Origin: Gemmatimonadota bacterium
GTDB taxonomy: Bacteria > Gemmatimonadota > Gemmatimonadetes > Longimicrobiales > Gaopeijiaceae
Assembly (NCBI GenBank): GCA_028873815.1
Contig: JAPPNN010000012.1
Coordinates: 1-43,054, forward strand
Direction of reading: 5' to 3'
DNA length: 43,054 nt
The notes beneath the pieces were generated by a model. The model was not told the DNA's origin, did no database searches, and saw nothing but the letters and a program-made list of their open reading frames with translations. The position numbers were made by a program, and so were the translations under genes. Shown here piece by piece: positions 1-7,235 of this stretch (its first letter is position 1; each line of letters starts with the position of its first letter).

Positions 1-55
<55 letters not shown>

Positions 56-80
56 TCCGCGCGCCCCAGCGGCGCGCGGA
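56..80. terminator. Strong GC hairpin, possible terminator
   Basis: A perfect 10-bp inverted repeat (TCCGCGCGCC / GGCGCGCGGA) with a 5-nt loop is followed on the plus strand by TCTTT. This shape fits a weak rho-independent terminator for a plus-strand gene lying to the left, outside the window. It may also be what broke the assembly. The short, interrupted T tract keeps confidence low. Confidence 0.35.
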
Positions 81-149
81 TCTTTGTGGGGTTCGAAGGG
101 GGGCAGCGCCATCCCCTCGCCAGCCCTCGTGTCCTACACGGGGTACGCT

Positions 150-172
150 GGCTTGCCTCCCCAAGGCAAGCC
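150..172 (-). terminator. Hairpin downstream of the AlpA-like gene
   Basis: A perfect 8-bp inverted repeat (GGCTTGCC / GGCAAGCC) with a 7-nt loop lies 38 bp past the stop codon of the AlpA-like gene. Position suggests transcription termination or mRNA 3' protection, but no T tract follows on the minus strand. Confidence 0.3.
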
Positions 173-209
173 CAGGACGCCGTTCCCCGGCCGCTTCGAG
201 CGCGCCGCA

Positions 210-518
210 TCATCGGACCGGGCGGGTCTCCGCCGCCCGCCAACCGGCCTCGGGGATCCGGTGCGCGGCCTCGACGCGCTCACCGGCCCGCTCGCCCACG
301 GATCGGCTCTCGGCGATCCGCTCGGCGACCCACTCCTCGATCTCGGCCTCGATCCATCCCACGGCGCGCCCGCCCAGGGCGACGGGCCGGGGGAAGCGCC
401 CCTCGGCCAGCCGGACATAGATCGTGCTCCGCGACAGGCCCGTGCGCTTCATCACCTCGGGCAGCCGCAGGAAGCGGATCGGTGGGTTCGTTCTTTCGTT
501 CCTCGGGTTCTCGGTCAT
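210..518 (-). CDS. AlpA-family DNA-binding regulator / excisionase-like protein
   Basis: The 102-residue product has a central AlpA-type winged helix-turn-helix: FLRLPEVMKRTGLSRSTIY (about residues 15-33), then the basic wing RFPRPVALGGRAVGW and a helix IEEWVAERI. AlpA proteins regulate integrase expression or act as directionality factors for P4-like islands; that role here is inferred from the integrase at 1091-2245, same strand. The ATG at 518 is chosen because GAGGAGGAG lies just upstream (AGTACG spacer) and homology begins right after it; an in-frame extension to 596 lies inside the preceding gene and is not family-like. The arginine-rich C-terminal tail after about residue 75 is nonconserved. 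DNA binding is fairly certain, excisionase activity is not. Confidence 0.8.
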   Translation of the reverse strand: MTENPRNERTNPPIRFLRLPEVMKRTGLSRSTIYVRLAEGRFPRPVALGGRAVGWIEAEIEEWVAERIAESRSVGERAGERVEAAHRIPEAGWRAAETRPVR

Positions 519-795
519 CGTACTGCTCCTCCTCGTTGTGCTCTGCTTGCTGGTCGGTCTCCGGTGGTGACGGGCGTCGAGGGGGATCGCGTCCACCGCC
601 CGATGCTCCGTCCTGCTCCGCGATGAATGCGCGAATCCGGTCCGGCGTCCTGAGCGACGGCGAGCGGCCCCGGCCGGTCTGGCGCATCAAGTTCGGGTCG
701 CCCAGCGCCTTCTTGTCGAACGCCGTCGGGCTCACGCACGAGCGCCCGAGAAACGCGCTGACGCGCGAAATGAACTGTCTCTCCAGCGTCTCCAT
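280..795 (-). CDS. Small element-borne DNA-binding-type protein, 3' end uncertain
   Basis: The first ~65 residues (METLERQFISRV, then KALGDPNLMRQTGRGRSPSLRT and DRIRAFIAEQ) resemble short helix-turn-helix-like proteins found beside AlpA genes in integrative elements; I recognise the pattern but not a named family. The open frame is 171 codons, yet from about residue 93 it overlaps the AlpA gene in another frame for roughly 240 bp, and that stretch is arginine/proline-rich shadow-like sequence. Either the gene truly overlaps, or the natural stop near 510-600 has been lost by an indel. No clear ribosome-binding site precedes the ATG at 795; a TTG at 831 is an alternative. The N-terminal half is well supported, the C-terminal half is not. 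Confidence 0.55.
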   Translation of the reverse strand: METLERQFISRVSAFLGRSCVSPTAFDKKALGDPNLMRQTGRGRSPSLRTPDRIRAFIAEQDGASGGGRDPPRRPSPPETDQQAEHNEEEQYDDREPEERKNEPTDPLPAAARGDEAHGPVAEHDLCPAGRGALPPARRPGRARRGMDRGRDRGVGRRADRREPIRGRAGR

Positions 796-855
796 GCCCG
801 AACGCTGAACGAACGTCCGCAAGCACGTCAACCCCCTAGGAAATTACCTAAGTGC

Positions 856-886
856 TTATGACGTATCATGTTGTGTCATAACGTGT
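856..886. promoter_or_regulatory. Inverted repeat plus ATAACGTGT motif, candidate regulator/recombinase site
   Basis: TTATGAC (856-862) and GTCATAA (875-881) form a 7-bp inverted repeat with a 12-nt spacer in an AT-rich patch. The right arm runs into ATAACGTGT (878-886), which recurs exactly at 2368-2376 in the palindrome upstream of the integrase. Shared motifs on both sides of an integrase suggest binding by the integrase or the AlpA-like protein; this is inference. Confidence 0.4.
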
Positions 887-998
887 CAGAGCCTCGGAAG
901 AGCTCCGCCAGCGGCGCGGCGGGACGCCCCCTTGGCGAACCGAAGGATGATCGTCCAGAGGCGTGGAATCCGGTCCGGCAAGGCCGGTTCGGCTCGAT

Positions 999-1020
999 TT
1001 GCCGCCGTGGATGGCGGCAA
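999..1020 (-). terminator. Hairpin downstream of the integrase gene
   Basis: A perfect 8-bp inverted repeat (TTGCCGCC / GGCGGCAA) with a 6-nt loop lies about 70 bp past the integrase stop. It could end integrase transcription, but there is no T tract. Confidence 0.3.
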
Positions 1021-1090
1021 CGCGGTCGCCCGCCGACCGCGCTACGGAAGAGGAAGGGTTGTGCGGATCGGGGTCGGGGCCGGCGTGTAG

Positions 1091-2245
1091 CTACCCGAGG
1101 TACTCGCCCCACGCCTGCATGACTTCGGCGCGGCGTGTCAGCAGGTCGGACCGCTGATACGCCTGAACGACTTGGCTTCTCGGGACGTGGGCAAGGCAGG
1201 CCTCCGCGACCTCCGCCGGGACGCCCGACTCGGCCATCCACGACCGGGCACTCGACCGGAATCCGTGCAGTGTCGAGGCGACCCCGGCCCGCTTGAGCAC
1301 CCTGAGCGGCGCTTTCGGCGGCAGCGGTCCGCCGGTCCGCGACGGAAACACCAGCGGCGATTCGCCCGACAGCTTGCGCGCCCGCTCCAGAACATCGAGC
1401 GCGGCGGTGCTGAGTGGGACCGTGAACTCGCGGCCCGCCTTCATCCGGGATGCCGGTATCGTCCACGTCGCCGCGTCCATGTCGATCTCGTCCCAGAGCG
1501 CGCCCCGCGCTTCGCCGGGACGAACGGCGGTGAGGACGATCAGTTCGACGCACGGAGCCGCCGAAGGGTGCGTGTCGGTGGTCCCGCGAACCGCTCGGAG
1601 CGCGGCGGCGACCTCTTCGTGCGGGAGCGCGCGGTGGTGGGTTGTCGTGTGGCCGTTCGCCTTCGGCAGCGCAACGACCGCCCGGTCCACCGGGTTGTCC
1701 GCCCGGTAGTTTCGACCGATGCACCAGCGGAAGACGGCGGTGATCCGGTGCTGGGCCTTCCGCGCCGCTGCGGGCTTCGAGTTCCAGATCGGCGAGAGGC
1801 AGCGCAGCACGTCCGCGCTCTCGATCCGGTCCACCCGCTTGTCGAGGAGCGGGGCGGCATGGAGGCGGAAGGTGGACTCCCACTGCTCGGGAAGCGGACT
1901 CCCCGCCTTCCACGACTCCCGGTGGAGCTTGATCGTCCGTTCGGCGGCCTCGGCGAAGGTCGGGACGCCGCGCCCGCGCGGGTCCTGGCCCAAGAGGACG
2001 CCCCGGCTGTTGTCCAATGCCTTCTGCCGGGCCTCGGCGAGCGTCACCTCGGGATACGGCCCGAGTCCGATCGAGGTGAGCCGCCCCTCGATCCTGACGC
2101 GCTGACGCCATGTCTTGGTGATCCGGCCATCCCGCGTCCGGTGGACGCGAAGGCTCAGCCCGCGTCCGCCACGCCCGTCGCCGTAGACGCCGGGCCGGTT
2201 GACCGTCCGCACGAACGCGGCGGAGAGTGTCCTCGGTCGCTTCAT
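1091..2245 (-). CDS. P4-type tyrosine recombinase/integrase
   Basis: The 384-residue product is a site-specific recombinase. The N-terminal arm domain shows the DUF4102 pattern (GGRGLSLRVHRT, then IGLGPYPEVTLAEARQKA about residues 60-76), followed by a core-binding region and a C-terminal catalytic domain. The active-site set is complete: Arg242 (TAVRPGEAR), His327-x-x-Arg330 (HGFRSSAR), His353 and nucleophile Tyr363 (AYQRSD). The ATG at 2245 has AAGGAAGG at good spacing and starts the conserved arm domain; an ATG at 2278 is possible. It should catalyse integration and excision of the left element. Its 5' end lies about 160 bp from a truncated host gene, the expected position beside an attachment site. 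It appears intact. Confidence 0.93.
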   Translation of the reverse strand: MKRPRTLSAAFVRTVNRPGVYGDGRGGRGLSLRVHRTRDGRITKTWRQRVRIEGRLTSIGLGPYPEVTLAEARQKALDNSRGVLLGQDPRGRGVPTFAEAAERTIKLHRESWKAGSPLPEQWESTFRLHAAPLLDKRVDRIESADVLRCLSPIWNSKPAAARKAQHRITAVFRWCIGRNYRADNPVDRAVVALPKANGHTTTHHRALPHEEVAAALRAVRGTTDTHPSAAPCVELIVLTAVRPGEARGALWDEIDMDAATWTIPASRMKAGREFTVPLSTAALDVLERARKLSGESPLVFPSRTGGPLPPKAPLRVLKRAGVASTLHGFRSSARSWMAESGVPAEVAEACLAHVPRSQVVQAYQRSDLLTRRAEVMQAWGEYLG

Positions 2246-2354
2246 GGTGGGGTTCCTTCCTTGTGGTGTATCACTCATTGCAGCACTACACCGGGAAGAA
2301 TACTCCGGATGGCGATGGACCGCAAGGGACGGTGGAGCGCCGGGAATGCCACAG

Positions 2355-2377
2355 AACACGTTATCTAATAACGTGTT
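2355..2377. promoter_or_regulatory. Perfect 10-bp palindrome upstream of the integrase
   Basis: AACACGTTAT (2355-2364), spacer CTA, ATAACGTGTT (2368-2377) form an exact inverted repeat about 110 bp upstream of the integrase start and about 30 bp from the broken host gene. Nine bases of the right arm recur at 878-886. It may be an operator of the integrase gene or a core/arm site for recombination. Confidence 0.5.
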
Positions 2378-2404
2378 ATGGCCTACTTACTGAACCTTGG
2401 TGGA

Positions 2405-3109
2405 CTACACTGGAAGATGTGTGCCGAGTTCGGGCGGAATCGGGCCGACCAGGTTGTTGTCCCAGAGACGCAGCTCACTCACCTTGCCCTGGTGGGCGCT
2501 CACGCCATGCCACTCCGACAAATCCTTGTCGCTCAGCCAGTTCGTGTTGTCGGTCCAGCTGTCGCCCCCTGTAGCCTCGTAGAAGATCTCGAGGATCTCC
2601 CGGTCGGTGAGCGGCAGCGCGACCTCGACCGTCGCCTCGGCGGTCGTCGAATTGTAGGTAGCCGTGACCTTTGTCGTACCGAAGCCCGATGCCCTGACCC
2701 TGCCCACTCCACTCCCAGCCCCGCTGACCGTGGCGACCGCCGTGTCCGTGCTGGCCCACATCACCTGAGGAGCGACCACCGTGTTCCCGTCAGCGTCCGT
2801 CACTCTGGCCGTGAGAGTACCGTTCGCCCCGATCCTGTCGAGCGTCAGCCAGTGGGGTTCGATGACGACTACCGCGTCCTGTCGTCCCGATCCCGCCGCT
2901 ACCGAGGGATCGATGTAGTGCGGAACGGTTGGGTCGTCGGCGCAGCCTTCCAGGAGGAACGCGCCGAACAATGCGCCCCAGCAAGCGGCCAAGGCGAACC
3001 CGGACCGAGTGCGCCGGGGACGCCACCGCCGGATGCGCTGGCCGCCCCCCGCACTCACTGCGGTATGCCTGTTCGGCAACCGACTGCCTGGACGGGGAGT
3101 ATTCGTCAT
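2405..3109 (-). pseudogene. 3'-truncated lipoprotein with Ig-like (BIG2) and leucine-rich-repeat domains
   Basis: The 234-residue product has a long basic N-terminus, hydrophobic segment and lipobox LLEGC with lipidation at Cys56, so it would be an outer- or inner-membrane lipoprotein. An Ig-like group 2 domain follows (VVVIEPHWLTLDRIGANGTL to VTATYNSTTAEATVEV, about residues 75-155). Next comes the start of a leucine-rich repeat region (TDREILEIFYEATGG, SWTDNTNWLSD, LRLWDNNLVGPIPPELG). Such proteins normally carry several more repeats; here the reading frame ends four residues after the first PPELG, where the left element begins. I infer the element, or an associated rearrangement, cut the gene. 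It is divergent from the DUF4097 gene. Surface binding or adhesion is the likely original role. Confidence 0.75.
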
Positions 3110-3252
3110 TGTCTGAGGTGCCGATAAACAGTTGTTCCAATCAGCCTGTCCAAACTTTCGCCCGATGAATCTCGTCCTGCAAGGACATGGGATCATCATC
3201 ACGGGCAGTGGGCCCTGATCTCGGAATCGACACTTGGGAAAGGACAGACCGC
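3110..3252. promoter_or_regulatory. Divergent intergenic region
   Basis: This 143-bp gap separates two genes read in opposite directions and must hold both promoters. AAAGGA near 3239-3244 is a plausible ribosome-binding site for the plus-strand gene. I see no clear -35/-10 pair. Confidence 0.4.
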
Positions 3253-4035
3253 ATGACCGGACGGACAAGGCGGGCAGCGACGGCAGTCGCTTTGGCGGGG
3301 GCGACGGCGATACCGGCGGGACTTGCGGCACAAAGCCGCTGCGAGTTCCGCGACGAGATCGATCTCACCGGACCGGTCGTCGGCACTCTGGATGTCGACG
3401 CCGGGGCCGGAAGGCTGGTTGTCACGGGAAGCAGTGCCATCGACGAGATCCGCGTGATGGCGGTGCTCTGTGCCTCCGACCGCGACCGGCTGGAGGGCTT
3501 GGGCGTATCTCTCGACGGCGACAAGCTCCAGACCGAGTATCCGGGCCGCATCGGCGGATGGGGCAACAACTACGCCCGCATCGATCTGACGGTTGAAGTG
3601 CCGGCCGGTATGGGGATCCGGGTGGAGGACAGCTCGGGCAGCCTGGAGATCGTCGGAGTGGGGGACGTGGAGGTGCGCGACGGTTCGGGGAGCATGTCCC
3701 TGCGGGAGGTCGGGTCGGTTTCCGTTGTGGATGGCTCCGGCGGCCTCAGGATTGCTGACGTGACCGGCGATGTCGACGTGGAGGATGGCTCGGGCAGCAT
3801 GGAAATCCGCGTTGTGGGCGGGGACGTGACGATATCGGATGGCTCCGGAAGCATCAGGGTGGAAGGCGTCGGCGGCACGGTGCGCATCGACGAGGTCGGA
3901 TCCGGCGGTGTGTCGGTACGGGATGTGGATGGGGATCTCGTGGTGACCGATGGCCGCCGGGAGCGCATCCGATACTCCGAGATCCGCGGAACGCTTGATC
4001 TGCCGCCGGCGCGGCGGAGAGGGCGCGGCAGCTGA
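3253..4035 (+). CDS. Exported DUF4097-family beta-solenoid protein
   Basis: The 260-residue product starts with a Sec signal peptide (MTGRTRRAATAVALAGATAIPAGLAAQ). The mature part is built from short repeats of 17-18 residues from about residue 124 to 212: VEDSSGSLEI, VRDGSGSMSL, VVDGSGGLRI, VEDGSGSMEI and ISDGSGSIRV. Each is one beta strand followed by a D-G-S-G-S turn, as expected of a right-handed beta-solenoid in DUF4097 putative adhesins. The ATG at 3253 is preferred over an upstream in-frame start because it has an AAAGGA site and begins the signal peptide. The protein is probably periplasmic or surface-exposed; its function is unknown for the family. Three nearby downstream genes on the same strand are also exported, but no operon is certain. 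Confidence 0.82.
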   Translation: MTGRTRRAATAVALAGATAIPAGLAAQSRCEFRDEIDLTGPVVGTLDVDAGAGRLVVTGSSAIDEIRVMAVLCASDRDRLEGLGVSLDGDKLQTEYPGRIGGWGNNYARIDLTVEVPAGMGIRVEDSSGSLEIVGVGDVEVRDGSGSMSLREVGSVSVVDGSGGLRIADVTGDVDVEDGSGSMEIRVVGGDVTISDGSGSIRVEGVGGTVRIDEVGSGGVSVRDVDGDLVVTDGRRERIRYSEIRGTLDLPPARRRGRGS

Positions 4036-4085
4036 CGTGTCGCTACGTTTGTAGGCGTGATGAAACCCACTCGACACTGAATGCG

Positions 4086-4586
4086 GTGCATGCGCCGGTG
4101 ATACAACGCGTCAAATGGCCTCAAGCCCGGAGGCTGGCTTTTGCCCTGGGTCTGGCCGTCTGTGCAATGTCCGGAGCGCTGGCCGTTCCCGCTCCTGCGG
4201 CTGGCCAGATCGCGCAGGTCCTGAAAGCCGTAAACAGCGGTGGCAGCTGGATCCGGCTTCCCGTGGAGGGTGGACAAGCTTCGTACCGCGGTCCGGTATT
4301 CCCGCTCGCAGGGATGGCCTTCGACGGTTGTGTGAAGATCTGGGAACGCCACTCGGGTGTATGGACGATCAGCGCCAGAGACGCCATGGGCGATGCACGG
4401 CTCGACGTCACAGCCGCTCCCGGCGAGCCGGTGAGGTTCGACTACAAAGCCGGTTTTCAGGCCCGGCTGGAAGTCGACATCGAATGGAGCGAACCGAGGG
4501 ACACGACGCTCTTCGTCTGGGTCGGGGTGGCGGCGCAGGCGAGCCAGCCCACCGACCGGGACATATGCCAGCCTCCGCCCGCCTGA
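4086..4586 (+). CDS. Small exported protein of unknown function
   Basis: The 166-residue product begins at a GTG and has a convincing signal sequence (RRLAFALGLAVCAMSGALAVPAPAAGQ, residues 15-41). I do not recognise the 125-residue mature part. It contains GGSWIRLPVEGG, one lone cysteine in FDGCVKIWERHSG, and a beta-rich pattern (DARLDVTAAPGEPVRFDYKAGFQARLEVDIEW) ending near a second cysteine (DICQPPPA), so one disulfide is possible. Its last 22 bp overlap the start of the amidohydrolase, which suggests translational coupling. The start codon is uncertain because no good ribosome-binding site is seen; codon use and the signal peptide support it as real. Confidence 0.65.
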   Translation: MHAPVIQRVKWPQARRLAFALGLAVCAMSGALAVPAPAAGQIAQVLKAVNSGGSWIRLPVEGGQASYRGPVFPLAGMAFDGCVKIWERHSGVWTISARDAMGDARLDVTAAPGEPVRFDYKAGFQARLEVDIEWSEPRDTTLFVWVGVAAQASQPTDRDICQPPPA

Positions 4587-5953
4587 CGGTGGGCCGTCCC
4601 CTTGCCGTGGGCCTGCGCGCCCACCCGGAACGCCGCACAGCCGCCTTGGCCGCGCTCTTCCTCATCTGGTGCGGCGTGCAGGCGCCCCGGGCAGCCACTG
4701 CCCAGGACCTGGCGCTCGCCAACGCCGTCGTTCTCAACCCGGTGGATGAATCGGAGGACCGCGGCGTCCTCCTCATCGAAGACGGCGTCGTAAGCGGCGT
4801 CGTGGCCGAAATGCCCCCCGGGTTCGCCGGCGAGGTGCTCGACCTCGAGGGACGCTTCGTCCTGCCCGCGCTGGCCGATCTGCACACGCACTCCTTCGGC
4901 AACATGTCGCCCAGGGGCATGCCGCAAATGCTCGGACCGCAGGGCAGCGCTAACGCCGCGCTCTTCACGGGCGTCGCCTTTATCCTCGACCTTTTCAGCC
5001 CGGAGCAGATGATCTTCGAATACCGCAACCGGCGCCGCGACGAAGGTGGACAGGGCGCGGAGCTGTTCGCGGCAGGCCCGTGCCTGACGGCGACCAACGG
5101 TCACTGCTCGGAATACGGCGTCCCGACCCGAATCGTCGACACTCCCGAAGAAGCACGCCAGGAAGTCACCGACCTGGCCGCGTCCGCGCCCGATGTGGTC
5201 AAGATCGTGTACGACCACCAGACCTACGGCGGCCGCAGCATGCCCACGGTCGACCTGCCCACCCTGACCGCAGTGCTGGAAACGGCGCGCGAACACGGCC
5301 TCAGGACGGTGGTTCACGTAGGCACATGGGACGACCTGCGCGAGGCCACGCTGGCCGGGGCGGACGCCGTGACGCACACGCCCGGCCCGGATGCCGTGCC
5401 CGCCGGCCTCACCGACATCCTGGCCGAGCAGGGTACCTATCACATTCCCACGCTCGCAGTTCAGGGTGACTTCGCACGTATGGCGGACGATCCCGGCCTC
5501 CTCGACGATCCGCTCCTGACCGAAACCGTGCCGGCCGGCCTGCGCGACGCCTACAGGGTCGGGGACGGCTGGGATCCCCGAATCGAGGGATTCCTGACCT
5601 GGCAGCGCACGCTGATGGAGTCCAATCAGGCGGCGGTCCGGACACTGGCCGACGCGGGCGTACCCATGCTCACCGGCACCGACGGTGGCAACATGGGCGT
5701 GTTCCAGGGATACTCGGTGCACCGCGAGCTCGAGCTTCTCGTCGAGGCGGGACTCTCCGAATGGTCGGCTCTGCGCAGTGCGACGACCAACGCCGCCCGC
5801 TTTCTCGGCAGGCGCTGGGGCGTGGCGCCCGGGGACGAGGCGACGCTGCTGATCCTCGACGCCTCGCCGCTGGAGTCGATCGGCAACACGAAGCGGGTGC
5901 ACGCCGTGATCCAGGACGGTATTGTGGTGGACAGGGAGTCACTGTTGAACTGA
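4565..5953 (+). CDS. Exported metal-dependent amidohydrolase (imidazolonepropionase-like)
   Basis: The 462-residue product is an amidohydrolase-superfamily TIM-barrel enzyme carrying the full metal-site set: His107-Thr-His109 (LHTHSFGN), Lys213 (VVKIVYDH, usually carbamylated), His251 (VVHVG), His271 (VTHTPG) and Asp373 (TGTDGG). The flanking N- and C-terminal beta sandwich is seen in LALANAVVLNP and VIQDGIVVDRE. An alanine-rich signal segment (about residues 25-47, ending ATAQ) puts it in the periplasm. The ATG at 4565 overlaps the previous gene; the open frame extends further upstream without family similarity. The substrate cannot be told: this subfamily includes peptidases, lactonases and cyclic imide hydrolases. 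It is followed 9 bp later by the Tat-exported epimerase gene. Confidence 0.88.
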   Translation: MPASARLTVGRPLAVGLRAHPERRTAALAALFLIWCGVQAPRAATAQDLALANAVVLNPVDESEDRGVLLIEDGVVSGVVAEMPPGFAGEVLDLEGRFVLPALADLHTHSFGNMSPRGMPQMLGPQGSANAALFTGVAFILDLFSPEQMIFEYRNRRRDEGGQGAELFAAGPCLTATNGHCSEYGVPTRIVDTPEEARQEVTDLAASAPDVVKIVYDHQTYGGRSMPTVDLPTLTAVLETAREHGLRTVVHVGTWDDLREATLAGADAVTHTPGPDAVPAGLTDILAEQGTYHIPTLAVQGDFARMADDPGLLDDPLLTETVPAGLRDAYRVGDGWDPRIEGFLTWQRTLMESNQAAVRTLADAGVPMLTGTDGGNMGVFQGYSVHRELELLVEAGLSEWSALRSATTNAARFLGRRWGVAPGDEATLLILDASPLESIGNTKRVHAVIQDGIVVDRESLLN

Positions 5954-5968
5954 GCCGGAGGCATGCGC

Positions 5969-7153
5969 ATGTCACCCACCAGACGACAATTCCTCGGCGG
6001 GGTGGCGGCCGCCACGGGCGCGCTCGCGTTCTGGCGGTGTTCCGTCCCCGAGGCGCAGGCGCTTCGGATCCTCATCCTCGGGGGCACGGGGTTCCTGGGG
6101 CCGCACATGGTTCGGTACGCCCAGATGCGCGGTCACACGGTGACACTCTTCAACCGCGGACGCACCAACACGCACCTGTTTCCCGAGGTGGAGAAGCTCG
6201 TCGGGGACCGGGACGGTCAGCTGGGCGCGCTGGAGGGCAGGACCTGGGATGTGGTGCTCGACAACTCGGGATATGTCCCCCGCCACGTCCGCGACTCGGC
6301 GCAACTGCTGAAGGACGCGACCGACCACTACCTGTTCACCTCCACAGCGGGCGTATACGCGAGCTGGTATGGTCCGGACGGAGGAATGAAGGCGGCGCCG
6401 GGTGAGCCCGATTGGCCCGAAGGAGGCACCACCGAAGACGATCCCACCGTCGTGCTCCCGGAGCCCGAATCGGAGGACGTGGGCCAGTGGTACGGCCATC
6501 TCAAGGTCCTCTGCGAGGACGCGGTGCGCGAGGCCTACGGCGACGACCGCTGTGTGATCACGCGGCCGGGCCTGATCGTGGGGCCGGAGGACACCACCGA
6601 CCGCTTCACCTACTACCCCGTCCGCCTGGATCGCGGCGGCGAGGTCATCGCCTTCGGCGCCCCGGACGACCCGGTCCAGTACATCGACGCGCGCGACCTC
6701 GCGGCCTGGTCCATCCGGCTGTGCGAGGATCGGGTCAGCGGTACCTACAACGCGGTCGCACCCCTTGGCGGCATGCGCATGGGCGACTTCCTGGAGGGGA
6801 TGCGTTCGGCTATCGGGGCGTCGGTGGACTTCACCTGGGTGCCGGGCGCGTTCCTGGCCGAACAGGGGGTCCCCGAGTTCTCGCTGCCGCCGTGGACGAA
6901 CCAGGACGGTCCCTTCGCCGGTGCGACCAGCTTCCGGGCCGACCGGGCGTTCGCTGCCGGGCTGACCTCGCGGCCGCTGGCCGAGACCACGGTCGACACG
7001 CTCGAGTGGTGGAAGTCGCTGCCGCAGGAACGCCGGGAGGGCATGAGAGCGGGCCTGAGGGGCGGCGACCTGGAGTTCGGCCCCGCCTCGATGGACGCCC
7101 AGATGGCGCGCGAGGCGGAGATCCTCGCGGCCTGGAGAGCGTCGCAGGGGTAA
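5969..7153 (+). CDS. Tat-exported NAD-dependent epimerase/dehydratase-like protein
   Basis: The 394-residue product opens with a twin-arginine signal (SPTRRQFLGGVAAATGALAFW), so it is exported folded, perhaps already holding its cofactor. An extended-SDR Rossmann fold follows: LRILILGGTGFLG binds NAD(P), and the catalytic Tyr175-x-x-x-Lys179 (WYGHLKVL) is present with a serine in FTSTAGVYA. Later motifs (CVITRPGLIVGPEDTTDRF, VQYIDARDLAAW) are typical of the NAD-dependent epimerase/dehydratase family. Two ATGs lie six bases apart; GGAGG ends 7 nt before the second (5969) but only 1 nt before the first (5963), so I choose 5969. The substrate is unknown, probably a sugar or glycoside. Adjacency to an exported amidohydrolase suggests a periplasmic catabolic pair. 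Confidence 0.88.
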   Translation: MSPTRRQFLGGVAAATGALAFWRCSVPEAQALRILILGGTGFLGPHMVRYAQMRGHTVTLFNRGRTNTHLFPEVEKLVGDRDGQLGALEGRTWDVVLDNSGYVPRHVRDSAQLLKDATDHYLFTSTAGVYASWYGPDGGMKAAPGEPDWPEGGTTEDDPTVVLPEPESEDVGQWYGHLKVLCEDAVREAYGDDRCVITRPGLIVGPEDTTDRFTYYPVRLDRGGEVIAFGAPDDPVQYIDARDLAAWSIRLCEDRVSGTYNAVAPLGGMRMGDFLEGMRSAIGASVDFTWVPGAFLAEQGVPEFSLPPWTNQDGPFAGATSFRADRAFAAGLTSRPLAETTVDTLEWWKSLPQERREGMRAGLRGGDLEFGPASMDAQMAREAEILAAWRASQG

Positions 7154-7235
7154 CGCGTCGAAGCGCGGCCACGCCCGCACGGTGCATGCCGCGACGAGGC
7201 TTGCTGGCGGTGCCTGCGCCCATCGCCGTGCCGGA

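Larger units (their letters stand above)
796..1090. other. Non-coding gap between integrase and regulatory genes
   Basis: No convincing gene is seen. It holds the inverted repeat at 856-881, an ATAACGTGT motif at 878-886 shared with the region upstream of the integrase, and a hairpin at 999-1020. It should contain the promoter for the leftward small-protein/AlpA pair; TTGACG at 826-831 is a possible -35 but no matching -10 is obvious. Confidence 0.5.
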
